Positions 15,543 to 23,830 of a DNA stretch of 64,000 bases are shown here, one piece after another. This DNA comes from Mycolicibacterium psychrotolerans (lineage in GTDB: Bacteria > Actinomycetota > Actinomycetes > Mycobacteriales > Mycobacteriaceae). The notes under the pieces are model-generated. The model was not told the origin of the DNA, did no database searches, and saw only the letters and a program-made list of their open reading frames with translations. The stretch spans positions 1,860,001-1,924,000 of the forward strand of contig NZ_AP022574.1 of the NCBI RefSeq assembly GCF_010729305.1, written 5' to 3'. Position numbers and translations under genes: made by a program. Numbering within the stretch: position 1 is the stretch's first letter; the number at the start of each line of letters is the position of its first letter.

Positions 15543-17359
15543 CCACACAGCCCGACTGGCGCGGCCGGTTCGACGAACACGACGATCTGCCGATCGACGA
15601 GTCGGTGCCGCGCCGGCGCGAGGCGCGGGCCCTCCTCGGCTCGCTGCTGCGGCCGTACCGCTGGACGGTGTTGGCGCTCGCTCTCGTCGTGGTGGTGGAA
15701 AACATTGCGCGCCTATCGGTTCCGCTGCTGGTGCAGAAGGGCATCGACAACGGGATCCCCCCGCTGCTCGACGGCGGCTCGCCGCGCACGCTGATGGTGA
15801 TCGTCGGGGTGCTGTGCGTCGTGGTGCTCGTCCAGGCGAGCGCCCGGATGTTCTTCCTGCGCAGGTCGGGCCGCATCGGCCAGCGCGTGCTGCGCGAACT
15901 GCGCAGGCGGGTGTTCCGGCATTTCGGCCGGCTCGACATCGCCTTCCATGACCGCTACACCTCGGGCCGCGTGGTGAGCAGGTCCACCAACGACGTCGAA
16001 GCGATCCAGGACATGCTGGAGACGGGTTTCGACAGCCTGATCACCGCGGTGCTCACGCTGTTCGGCACCTCGGTACTGCTGATCACCCTGGACACGAAGC
16101 TGGGGCTGATGTGCCTGGCCGCGTTCCCGGTGCTGGTGGCGCTCGTGGCGTGGTTCCACCGCGAGTCGTCGCGGATCTACCGCGAGGTGCGCGAGATCTC
16201 CGCGCTGGTGATCGTCCAGTTCGTCGAGACCATGACCGGCATCAAGGCGGTGCAGGCCTATCGCCGCGAGCCGCGCAACCAGCAGATCTTCGAAGACATC
16301 GCCGACCGCTACCGGGTGATCAACGAGAAGACGTTCAAACTGCTCGCGATCTTCATGCCGGGCGTGAAGCTCGTCGGCAACATCACCACGGGCGTGGTGC
16401 TGCTCTACGGCGGCTACCGGGTGCTGCACGGGCAGATGACGATCGGCACGCTGGCCGCGTTCCTGCTGTACCTGCGAATGTTCTTCGAACCGATGCAGGA
16501 GATCTCGCAGTTCTTCAACACCTTCCAGTCGGCATCGTCGGCGCTGGAGAAGCTCGCCGGAGTGCTGGCCGAGAAGCCTGGTATCGCCGATCCGGCCGAG
16601 CCGGTCGAGCTCGAGTCGGTGCGCGGTGAGATCGCCTTTCACGACGTGCGCTTCGAGTACGTCCCCAACCGGCCGGTGCTGCCGGACCTCGACCTGGTGG
16701 TGCCGGCAGGCCAGACCGTCGCGCTGGTGGGAACCACGGGCGCGGGCAAGACCACGATCGCCAAGCTGGTCACCCGGTTCTACGACCCGGTCGCGGGCAG
16801 CGTCTCTCTCGACGGAGTCGACCTACGCGACCTCCGGCAGACCGATCTGCGTCGTCACGTCGTGATGGTCACCCAGGAGAACTTCATGTTCGGCGGCACG
16901 GTCGCCGACAACATCCGCTTCGGGCGGCCGGGCGCCACCGACGAGGAGGTGGGGGCGGCGGCCCGGGCCGTCGGCGCCGACGGTTTCATCGACGCGCTGC
17001 CGGAGGGTTACGACACCGATGTCGCCAAGCGCGGCGACCGGCTGTCGGCGGGGCAGCGGCAGCTGGTCGCGTTCGCCCGGGCGTTCCTGGCCGACCCCGC
17101 GGTGCTGATCCTCGACGAGGCCACTTCCTCGCTGGACATCCCGAGCGAGCGGATGGTGCAGCGGGCGCTGGAGACGGTGCTGGCCGAGCGCACCGCGATC
17201 GTGATCGCGCACCGGCTCTCGACGGTGCAGATCGCCGATCGGGTGCTGGTACTCGAGCACGGCCGCATCGTCGAGGACGGCTCGCCGGAGGAGCTGACGG
17301 CGCGCGCCGACGGACACTACGCGGCGCTGCACCGCTCATGGGTGCAGTCACTGGCCTGA
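15539..17359 (+). CDS. ABC exporter half-subunit B (altered signature motif)
   Basis: A 606-residue TMD-NBD protein, partner of the preceding gene by a 4-nt GTGA overlap. Walker A is GTTGAGKTT, Walker B VLILDEATSSLD keeps the catalytic Glu, and the H-loop is IAHRLS. The signature reads LSAGQRQL instead of LSGGQ. Paired with subunit A, the canonical ATP site would combine this Walker B with A's LSGGQ; the other site would combine A's Asp with this LSAGQ. That is the pattern of known asymmetric heterodimeric exporters. Confidence 0.9.
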   Translation: MTTQPDWRGRFDEHDDLPIDESVPRRREARALLGSLLRPYRWTVLALALVVVVENIARLSVPLLVQKGIDNGIPPLLDGGSPRTLMVIVGVLCVVVLVQASARMFFLRRSGRIGQRVLRELRRRVFRHFGRLDIAFHDRYTSGRVVSRSTNDVEAIQDMLETGFDSLITAVLTLFGTSVLLITLDTKLGLMCLAAFPVLVALVAWFHRESSRIYREVREISALVIVQFVETMTGIKAVQAYRREPRNQQIFEDIADRYRVINEKTFKLLAIFMPGVKLVGNITTGVVLLYGGYRVLHGQMTIGTLAAFLLYLRMFFEPMQEISQFFNTFQSASSALEKLAGVLAEKPGIADPAEPVELESVRGEIAFHDVRFEYVPNRPVLPDLDLVVPAGQTVALVGTTGAGKTTIAKLVTRFYDPVAGSVSLDGVDLRDLRQTDLRRHVVMVTQENFMFGGTVADNIRFGRPGATDEEVGAAARAVGADGFIDALPEGYDTDVAKRGDRLSAGQRQLVAFARAFLADPAVLILDEATSSLDIPSERMVQRALETVLAERTAIVIAHRLSTVQIADRVLVLEHGRIVEDGSPEELTARADGHYAALHRSWVQSLA

Positions 17360-17387
17360 CATCGCGCGGGCCGCGCCATAGGCCCCA

Positions 17388-17453
17388 GCCGCCGAGACTG
17401 CGCGGAGATCGCGATCGCGACGCGAACGACGATCTGCCCGCAGTCTCGGCGGC
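17388..17453. terminator. Intergenic inverted repeat after the ABC exporter genes
   Basis: Arms 17388-17402 and 17439-17453 pair perfectly over 15 bp (GCCGCCGAGACTGCG), and pairing can extend inward with mismatches to GATCG. It fills the gap between the ABC gene stop and the next co-directional gene. A terminator or processing hairpin is likely; there is no T-run. Confidence 0.6.
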
Positions 17454-17474
17454 TTTCGGGGCAGTATCGACGCC

Positions 17475-19169
17475 ATGGCGACCAACACCGACCTTTACCG
17501 CGCCGCCCGCGACCACCTGGTCGAGGTGATCGGCGACTACGACAAGGCCGTCGAGACGTTCGAATGGCCCCGGCTGACGGGGCGGTTCAACTGGGCGACC
17601 GACTGGTTCGACGTCGTCGCCGGCGACCGGCCCGACGACGTCGCGCTGTGGATCGTGGAGCAGGACGGCCGCGAGGTGAAGGCGACGTTCGCCCAGATGG
17701 CGACACGATCGGATCAGGTCGCCACCTGGTTGCGCGGCCTCGGCGTCGGCAAGGGCGACCGGGTCATCCTGATGCTCGGCAACCAGGTCGAGCTGTGGGA
17801 GTCGATGCTGGCCGTGGCCAAGCTCGGTGCGGTGATCATGCCGACGACCGCGGCGCTGGGCCACGACGACGTCGCCGACCGGCTGCGGCGCGGGCGCGCG
17901 GGCTTCGTCGTCGCCAACGCCTCGGACGCGGCGAAGTTCACCGGGGTCGACGAACCGTTCACCGGGGTGGCCGTCGGCGGGGCCGTGTCGGGCTGGCACG
18001 CCTACGCCGACGCCGCCGACGTCGCGCCGGCCGGGCCGTTCGATCCCGGCACCGCCCCGACGGATCCGCTGCTGATCTACTTCACCTCAGGCACCACCAG
18101 CAAGCCCAAGCTCGTGGAGCACTCACAGGTCAGCTATCCCGTCGGCCACCTGTCGACGATGGCGTGGCTGGGGGTGCGGCCCGGCGACGTGCACCTGGCG
18201 ATCAGCTCACCGGGGTGGGCCAAGCATGCGTGGAGCTGCTTCTTCGCGCCGTGGATCGCCGAGGCGACGATCTTCGTCTACAACTACGCCCGCTTCGACG
18301 CGGACGCTCTGCTCGAGCAGCTGCACCGTGGGGCGGTCAGCACCTTCTGCGCTCCACCGACGGTGTGGCGCATGCTGATTCAGGCCGACCTCGGTGAGCG
18401 GCCACCGCACCTGCGGGAGGTTCTGGGGGCGGGCGAGCCGCTGAACCCGGACGTCATCGCGCAGGTCGAGCGGGCCTGGGGATTGACGATTCGCGATGGC
18501 TTCGGTCAGACCGAGACCACGCTGGCTGTCGGCAACACGCCCGGCCAGCCCGTCAAGTCCGGGTCGATGGGCCGGCCGATGCCCGGCGTCCCCGTCGTGC
18601 TCGTCGACCCACTCACCGGTGAGCCTGCCGAGGAGGGCGAGATCTGCCTGGACCTGAACGCGACCCCGCTGAACCTGATGAGCGGCTACCTCGACGACGA
18701 GAAGCGCAACGCAATGGTCATGCGCGACGGCCGGTACCACACCGGGGATGTCGCCACCCGCGACGACGACGGCTACATCACCTACGTCGGGCGCACCGAC
18801 GACGTGTTCAAGTCCTCCGACTACAAGGTGTCGCCGTTCGAGCTGGAGAGCGTTCTGATCGAACACCCGGCCGTCGTCGAGGCCGCGGTGGTGCCCGCCC
18901 CCGACGACACCCGGCTGGCCGTCCCGAAGGCCTACATCGCCCTCGCCGCGGGCTGGAGCGCCGACGCCGAAACCGCGCGGCAGATCCTGCAGTACAGCCG
19001 CGACCACCTGGCGCCGTATCTGAAGGTCCGCCGCGTCGAGTTCGCCGAACTGCCCAAGACGATCTCGGGCAAGATCCGCCGGGTCGACCTGCGCCGCCGG
19101 GAGCAGGACGCCCACAGCGCCGGTACGCCGATCGACACGGAGTTCCGCTACGAGGACCTGGTGAGGTGA
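17475..19169 (+). CDS. Acyl-CoA synthetase, medium-chain (ACSM-like)
   Basis: An AMP-forming CoA ligase of 564 residues that activates a carboxylic acid as acyl-AMP and then acyl-CoA. Seen are the P-loop YFTSGTTSKPK, the adenine motif DGFGQTETT, the motif YHTGDVATRDDDGYITYVGR, and the catalytic Lys in KTISGKIRR. The relatively long form and the WAKHAWSCFFAPW region suggest the medium-chain/acetyl-like subgroup rather than FAAL ligases, which carry an insertion not seen here. The start is ATG 17475. The next ligase gene follows by 5 nt, so the two are probably co-transcribed. The exact acid is unknown. Confidence 0.88.
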   Translation: MATNTDLYRAARDHLVEVIGDYDKAVETFEWPRLTGRFNWATDWFDVVAGDRPDDVALWIVEQDGREVKATFAQMATRSDQVATWLRGLGVGKGDRVILMLGNQVELWESMLAVAKLGAVIMPTTAALGHDDVADRLRRGRAGFVVANASDAAKFTGVDEPFTGVAVGGAVSGWHAYADAADVAPAGPFDPGTAPTDPLLIYFTSGTTSKPKLVEHSQVSYPVGHLSTMAWLGVRPGDVHLAISSPGWAKHAWSCFFAPWIAEATIFVYNYARFDADALLEQLHRGAVSTFCAPPTVWRMLIQADLGERPPHLREVLGAGEPLNPDVIAQVERAWGLTIRDGFGQTETTLAVGNTPGQPVKSGSMGRPMPGVPVVLVDPLTGEPAEEGEICLDLNATPLNLMSGYLDDEKRNAMVMRDGRYHTGDVATRDDDGYITYVGRTDDVFKSSDYKVSPFELESVLIEHPAVVEAAVVPAPDDTRLAVPKAYIALAAGWSADAETARQILQYSRDHLAPYLKVRRVEFAELPKTISGKIRRVDLRRREQDAHSAGTPIDTEFRYEDLVR

Positions 19170-19174
19170 GCACT

Positions 19175-20803
19175 ATGACCGAGCTCTCCTACGACGCGGG
19201 ACCCACCGACGCACCGATCCTGGAGGAGACGATCGGCGCGAATTTCGAACGCATCGCCGCCACGTTCGCCGACACCGACGCCCTGGTCGACGTCCCCACC
19301 GGACGGTCCTGGACCTATGCCGAGCTCGACGCCGAGATCAATGTCGTGGCAAGGGGTTTGATGGCACGCGGTATCGCACCGGGCGACCGGGTCGGGATCT
19401 GGGCGCCCAACAGCGCGGAGTGGGTGATCGTGCAGTTCGCCACCGCGAAGATCGGCGCCATCCTGGTCAACGTCAACCCGGCCTACCGCACCCACGAGCT
19501 GGTCTACGTTCTCGAGCAGTCGGGGCTGCGCACGCTGTTCGCCGCGACGTCGTTCCGGTCCTCGGACTACGTCGCGATGGTCGCCGAGGTCCTCCCGCAG
19601 GTGCCCGGAGTCGAGGACGTGATCTTCTTCGGCACCGACGACTGGGCCCGCCTGCGCGAGGACGCGGACTCGGTGGGCGCCGAGGATCTGGCCCGAAGGT
19701 TGGCCGGGCTGTCCAACAACGATCCGATCAACATCCAGTACACCTCGGGGACAACGGGTTTCCCGAAGGGCGCAACGTTGTCGCACCGCAACATCCTCAA
19801 CAACGGCTACTTCGTCACCGACCTGATCCGGCTCGGACCGGGGGACCGGCTGTGTATCCCGGTGCCCTTCTACCACTGCTTCGGCATGGTGATGGGGAAC
19901 CTCGGGTGTACGACGCACGGCGCCACCATCGTCATCCCCGCCGCGGGCTTCGACCCGGCGGCCACCCTGCGCGCGATCGCCGCCGAGCGGTGCACCGGCG
20001 TGTACGGGGTGCCGACGATGTTCATCGTGATGCAACACCATGCCGACTTCGCGGCGACGGATCTGTCGTCGCTGCGCACGGGCATCATGGCCGGCGCAGT
20101 CTGCCCGGTCGAGGTGATGAAGCGCTGTGTCGAGGACATGCACATGACCGAGGTCGCGATCGCCTACGGGATGACCGAGACGTCACCGGTGTCGTGTCAG
20201 ACCCTCATCGACGACGACCTCGACCGGCGCACGTCGTCGATCGGGCGGGCCCACCCGCACGTCGAGATCAAGATCGTCGACCCCGACACCGGGGAGACGG
20301 TGCGCCGCGGTGAGCCGGGCGAATTCTGCACGCGCGGTTACTCGCTCATGCTCGGCTACTGGCGGGACGACGAGAAGACCAGGGAGGCGATCGATCCCGA
20401 CGGCTGGATGCACACCGGTGACCTGGCGGTGATGCGGGAGGACGGCTATTGCAACGTCGTCGGCCGCATCAAGGACATGGTGATCCGCGGCGGTGAGAAC
20501 ATCTACCCGCGTGAGATCGAGGAGTTCCTGCACACCCATCCCGACGTCGAGGACGCTCAGGTGATCGGGGTGCCGGACGCGACGTACGGCGAGGAGATCT
20601 GCGCGTGGATCCGGATGAAGCCGGGCAGACCGGCGCTCGATGCGGCCGCGCTGCGCGAGTTCGCCTCGGACAAGCTGGCGCACTACAAGATTCCGCGCTA
20701 CGTCCATATCGTCGACGAGTTCCCGATGACCGTGACCGGTAAGGTCCGCAAGGTCGACATGCGCAAGGACAGCATCGACATGCTGGGCCTGGAAAAGACT
20801 TAA
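19175..20803 (+). CDS. Fatty-acid-CoA ligase, FadD35-like
   Basis: AMP-forming long/medium-chain acyl-CoA synthetase of 542 residues. Motifs are YTSGTTGFPKGATLSH (ATP), IAYGMTETSP (adenine), WMHTGDLAVMREDGYCNVVGR and the C-terminal Lys in MTVTGKVRK. The N-terminus MTELSYDAGPTDAP resembles mycobacterial FadD35. ATG 19175 is preferred because GGTGAG lies 6-7 nt upstream; a GTG at 19166 overlapping the previous stop is the alternative. Its stop overlaps by 4 bp the stop of the convergent epoxide hydrolase gene. Confidence 0.88.
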   Translation: MTELSYDAGPTDAPILEETIGANFERIAATFADTDALVDVPTGRSWTYAELDAEINVVARGLMARGIAPGDRVGIWAPNSAEWVIVQFATAKIGAILVNVNPAYRTHELVYVLEQSGLRTLFAATSFRSSDYVAMVAEVLPQVPGVEDVIFFGTDDWARLREDADSVGAEDLARRLAGLSNNDPINIQYTSGTTGFPKGATLSHRNILNNGYFVTDLIRLGPGDRLCIPVPFYHCFGMVMGNLGCTTHGATIVIPAAGFDPAATLRAIAAERCTGVYGVPTMFIVMQHHADFAATDLSSLRTGIMAGAVCPVEVMKRCVEDMHMTEVAIAYGMTETSPVSCQTLIDDDLDRRTSSIGRAHPHVEIKIVDPDTGETVRRGEPGEFCTRGYSLMLGYWRDDEKTREAIDPDGWMHTGDLAVMREDGYCNVVGRIKDMVIRGGENIYPREIEEFLHTHPDVEDAQVIGVPDATYGEEICAWIRMKPGRPALDAAALREFASDKLAHYKIPRYVHIVDEFPMTVTGKVRKVDMRKDSIDMLGLEKT

Positions 20804-21903
20804 CGGAAGTCGGCGAAGAAGGCGCTGACGTCGTCGGCGTAGAGATCGGGCTGCTCGAAGGCGGCGAAGTGGCCACCGCGCGGCATCGTGGTCCAGCGGG
20901 TGATGGTGTAGTTCGCCTCGCACCAGGCCCGCGGCGAGCGCAGGATCTCCTTCGGAAACGACGCCACACCGGTCGGAAGTTCGACCCTTCCGGGGCTGCC
21001 GAAACTGCCGAAGCTCTCCCAGTACAGCCGCGCCGACGACGTCGCGCTGGCCGTGAGCCAGTACAGCATCACGTTGTCGAGGAGTTCGTCCTTGGTCAGC
21101 ACGTTCTCGGGATGGCCGTCGCAGTCCATCCAGGACCAGAACTTCTCGACGATCCACGCCATCTGCCCCACAGGCGAGTCGGTGAGCCCGTACCCCAGCG
21201 TCTGCGGACGTGTCGACTGCTGCTTGGAATAGCCGGTACCCCACTGTCGGTGCTGCGCGAGGTGCTCCAGCACGTCGCGCTCCTCCGGTGAGAGACCGGT
21301 GAGGTCCTTGGGCGGTGCGCCCAGCGGCATGTTGGTGTGGATCGCCACGCAGTGGCCCCGATTGCGGCCGATCTGCGTCGTCACCGCAGATCCCCAGTCG
21401 CCGCCCTGCGCGCCGTAGCGGCGGTACCCGAGCCGCACCATCAGCTCGTCCCACGCCGCTGCGATGCGTTCCACCCCCCACCCCGTCGCGGTCGGCTTGC
21501 CCGAGAAGCCGTACCCGGGAAGGGACGGGCACACCACGTCGAAGCCGGCATCGTTGAGCGGCTCGATCACCTTGGTGAACTCGACGATCGACCCCGGCCA
21601 TCCGTGCGTGATGATCAGCGGGAAGGCGTCGTCGCGCGTCGAGCGCTGGTGGATGAAGTGGATCTTCAGCCCGTCGATGTCGGTGGTGTACTGGTCGAAT
21701 CGGTTCAGTGCGGCTTCCCTTGTGCGCCAATCGTATTCGTCTCGCCAGTAGTCGGCCAGCTCGCGCGTGTACGCCAGTGGGATGCCCTGGCTCCAGTCGT
21801 CGACGCATTCGGGCTCCGGCCACCGCGTGCGACGGAGCCGATCGGCCAGATCGGCCAGGTCGGAATCAGGCACGGCGATGCGGAACGGCGTGATCTCGGC
21901 CAT
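20800..21903 (-). CDS. Epoxide hydrolase, EHN-domain alpha/beta hydrolase
   Basis: A 367-residue alpha/beta hydrolase with the N-terminal EHN domain (ITPFRIAVPDSDLADLADRL, then TRWPEP...WSQGIPLAYTRELADYW). Core motifs are the oxyanion HGWPGS, the nucleophile Asp in GGDWGS and the His in RGGHFAAFEQPD. It hydrolyses epoxides to diols through an alkyl-enzyme ester; the substrate is unknown. It starts at ATG 21903 and is divergent from the small membrane protein gene at 21936. The catalytic residues look complete. Confidence 0.9.
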   Translation of the reverse strand: MAEITPFRIAVPDSDLADLADRLRRTRWPEPECVDDWSQGIPLAYTRELADYWRDEYDWRTREAALNRFDQYTTDIDGLKIHFIHQRSTRDDAFPLIITHGWPGSIVEFTKVIEPLNDAGFDVVCPSLPGYGFSGKPTATGWGVERIAAAWDELMVRLGYRRYGAQGGDWGSAVTTQIGRNRGHCVAIHTNMPLGAPPKDLTGLSPEERDVLEHLAQHRQWGTGYSKQQSTRPQTLGYGLTDSPVGQMAWIVEKFWSWMDCDGHPENVLTKDELLDNVMLYWLTASATSSARLYWESFGSFGSPGRVELPTGVASFPKEILRSPRAWCEANYTITRWTTMPRGGHFAAFEQPDLYADDVSAFFADFR

Positions 21904-21935
21904 GGCTCATCCTGACACTTGGATAATCGGATGCT

Positions 21936-22394
21936 GTGTCCACCCCGACGTCGGCTCCGACGCTCGTCCTCATCGCCGCCACCACGCTGGCGGCCTGCAT
22001 CTTGCTCGGCGGCGCCCTCTACGAGGCGCTCGTCGTCGACCCGTCCTGGCCCCGCCGGCCGGGCATCATCCAGTCGCGCAACGGCGGCATCGCCAGGGTG
22101 CGATTCTGGTTGCCCGCACCGGTGATCTTCGAGATCCTGCTCGTGGTCACGCTGATCGTGACGTGGGGCGACTCCGACGTCGGGGTGGCACTGCTGGTGG
22201 CTCTGATCAGTCACGCCGCGATGCGGCTGTGGGCGCTGTTCGACCTGATCCCGCAGGCGGCGGAGTTCGAGAGGAAGGACCCGGCCGACATCGACGAGGC
22301 GGCGGCGGTGCGGTGGACGCGGCGCAATCTGCTGCGGGTGCCCCTGCTGCTCGTGACCTCTTCTGCGATGCTCGCCGCTCTGGCGCTGGCCTGA
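21936..22394 (+). CDS. Small integral membrane protein, unknown function
   Basis: 152 residues with about four hydrophobic helices: LVLIAATTLAACILLGGALY, PAPVIFEILLVVTLIVTW, GVALLVALISHAAMRLWALF and LLRVPLLLVTSSAMLAALAL. It starts at GTG 21936 (VSTPTSAPT). The segment GALYEALVVDPSWPRRPGII after helix 1 recalls mycobacterial DUF1772-type proteins, but I am not sure. It is convergent with the gene at 22396, with a single base between them, and divergent from the epoxide hydrolase. No function is inferred. Confidence 0.65.
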   Translation: MSTPTSAPTLVLIAATTLAACILLGGALYEALVVDPSWPRRPGIIQSRNGGIARVRFWLPAPVIFEILLVVTLIVTWGDSDVGVALLVALISHAAMRLWALFDLIPQAAEFERKDPADIDEAAAVRWTRRNLLRVPLLLVTSSAMLAALALA

Positions 22395-22395
22395 C

Positions 22396-23088
22396 TCACG
22401 CCTCCAACTCGCCGAGCACCTTGCTCTCGATCGCCGCCCGGGCGGCGGGCGGCAGCACGATCAACCCGGCCAGCTCCCTCTGCGCCCGGCCGTAGGCGTT
22501 CTGGCGTTCCTGCGGAGTGGCGGCCTCGTCGCCCGCCAGCCGCAGCAGGTGCTGGGCACGGGCCAGCCGGCCCTGATCCTCGGCGGAGAAGTCGCTGCGG
22601 CGTCGCCGGATGGCCTCGGACTCTGCGGCGTCGAAGGCCGCCACGTACTCGCCGACCGCATCGCGGTACTCGACCTGGGCGGCGCGGTCGTCGAGGATGT
22701 CGTCGAGATGCGCGGGCCGCAGCAGATCGGCGCGGCTCTTGGCCTTGTGGAACGCGAGCGTCAGCGGTTCCCGCATGTCGGTCATCACCGGGAAGTCGAG
22801 CAGCTTGGCGACGTCGATCTCGTAGGACAGCCAGCGCTGGTCGGTGGCGTCGTGCCTCTGGAGCACCCTGGCGATCTCCCGCCGGTTACCGTCCGCACGG
22901 GTTTGACCGGCCGCCTTCTCCCGGGCCAGCGCGACCTTGGTCTCCTGCTTGATCCGGTAGCGCTCCAGCCGGCGCTGAGCGCGGCGTTCGTTGGCCGCCG
23001 ACACGCCCCGCACCGCGCCGCCGATCACACCGCTGAGCGGAAAGATCAGCCACCAGAAGTTTCCGGCGAAATGCAGGAGCGACTCCAC
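22396..23088 (-). CDS. Membrane-anchored helical protein, unknown function
   Basis: About 230 residues. A short N-terminal hydrophobic helix (FAGNFWWLIFPLSGVIGGAV) is followed by a long charged helical region rich in Arg, Glu and Ala (NERRAQRRLERYRIKQETKV) and a cytoplasmic domain ending in SKVLGELEA. The GTG at 23088 (VESLLHFAGNFWWL) is chosen because the frame upstream is low-complexity and overlaps the divergent ABC ATPase gene. I do not recognise a named domain. The start lies only 40 nt from the ABC ATPase start on the other strand, so a shared promoter is likely. Confidence 0.65.
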   Translation of the reverse strand: MESLLHFAGNFWWLIFPLSGVIGGAVRGVSAANERRAQRRLERYRIKQETKVALAREKAAGQTRADGNRREIARVLQRHDATDQRWLSYEIDVAKLLDFPVMTDMREPLTLAFHKAKSRADLLRPAHLDDILDDRAAQVEYRDAVGEYVAAFDAAESEAIRRRRSDFSAEDQGRLARAQHLLRLAGDEAATPQERQNAYGRAQRELAGLIVLPPAARAAIESKVLGELEA

Positions 23089-23128
23089 ATGCCCAGAATG
23101 CCACCGCCGGGTGTGGTGGGATTGCCGA

Positions 23129-23830
23129 GTGTCGGACGCCCCAGCTCCCGAGCCCGCCATCATCGCCCGCGGATTGACCATGCGCGGCCCGTGGGGACCG
23201 GTGTACGGCCCCGTCGACCTGGAGGTGGCGGCGGGCGGGGTGACCGTGCTGGTGTGTCCGGCCGGGTCGGGGCGCACCGCTCTGTCGATGACGCTGGCCG
23301 GCCGGATGCGCCCGAGGTCCGGCACGCTGTCGGTGTTCGGCCGCACCCGGGTGCAGGACATCTTCGCCGCCGCGGCGCTGGCCGGCATCGATGAACTCGA
23401 CACCGTCGCCGAGTCCGTCACCGTGCGCGACCTGATCACCGAGCAACTGCGCTGGGATGCCCGGTGGTACAAGCTGATCCGACGCGCCGACGAGGCCGAC
23501 CTGGCGCGGGTGTGCGGGCCGGTGTTCGGTGAGCTGCCGCTGCCGCCGCTCTCGGAGTACGTCGAGGAGCTCACCGAACTCGACGGCCTGCTGCTGCGCA
23601 TCGCGCTGGCCAACACCAACCGCCCGCCGCTGCTTGTGGTCGGCAACCTCGAACAGGTGACCAGCGACCACAACCGGGACCTGCTGGTCGGGCGGCTCGT
23701 CGACCTCGGCCGCGACCAGACGGTGCTCACCGCCAGCGTCAACGGCGTCACCGGCCATCCGGTACGACAGGTCCCGGTCGCCAACGTCTCCCGCGCCGAG
23801 CTCGCGGGGCAGCAGAAGGGTGGTTCCTAG
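23129..23830 (+). CDS. Degenerate ABC-type ATP-binding protein
   Basis: 233 residues with an ABC ATPase outline (GPVDLEVAAGGVTVLV, then LAGRMRPRSGTLSVFGR) but altered catalytic motifs. The P-loop reads CPAGSGRTALS, lacking the first Gly and with Arg in place of Lys. There is no LSGGQ-like signature before LDGLLLRIALANTNRPP, and the Walker B position reads LLVVGNLEQV with no acidic pair. It may bind nucleotide weakly or act structurally. It is coupled to the YhgE/Pip gene, its stop overlapping that start by 1 nt, so the two proteins likely form one membrane complex. GTG 23129 starts the protein. Confidence 0.75.
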   Translation: MSDAPAPEPAIIARGLTMRGPWGPVYGPVDLEVAAGGVTVLVCPAGSGRTALSMTLAGRMRPRSGTLSVFGRTRVQDIFAAAALAGIDELDTVAESVTVRDLITEQLRWDARWYKLIRRADEADLARVCGPVFGELPLPPLSEYVEELTELDGLLLRIALANTNRPPLLVVGNLEQVTSDHNRDLLVGRLVDLGRDQTVLTASVNGVTGHPVRQVPVANVSRAELAGQQKGGS

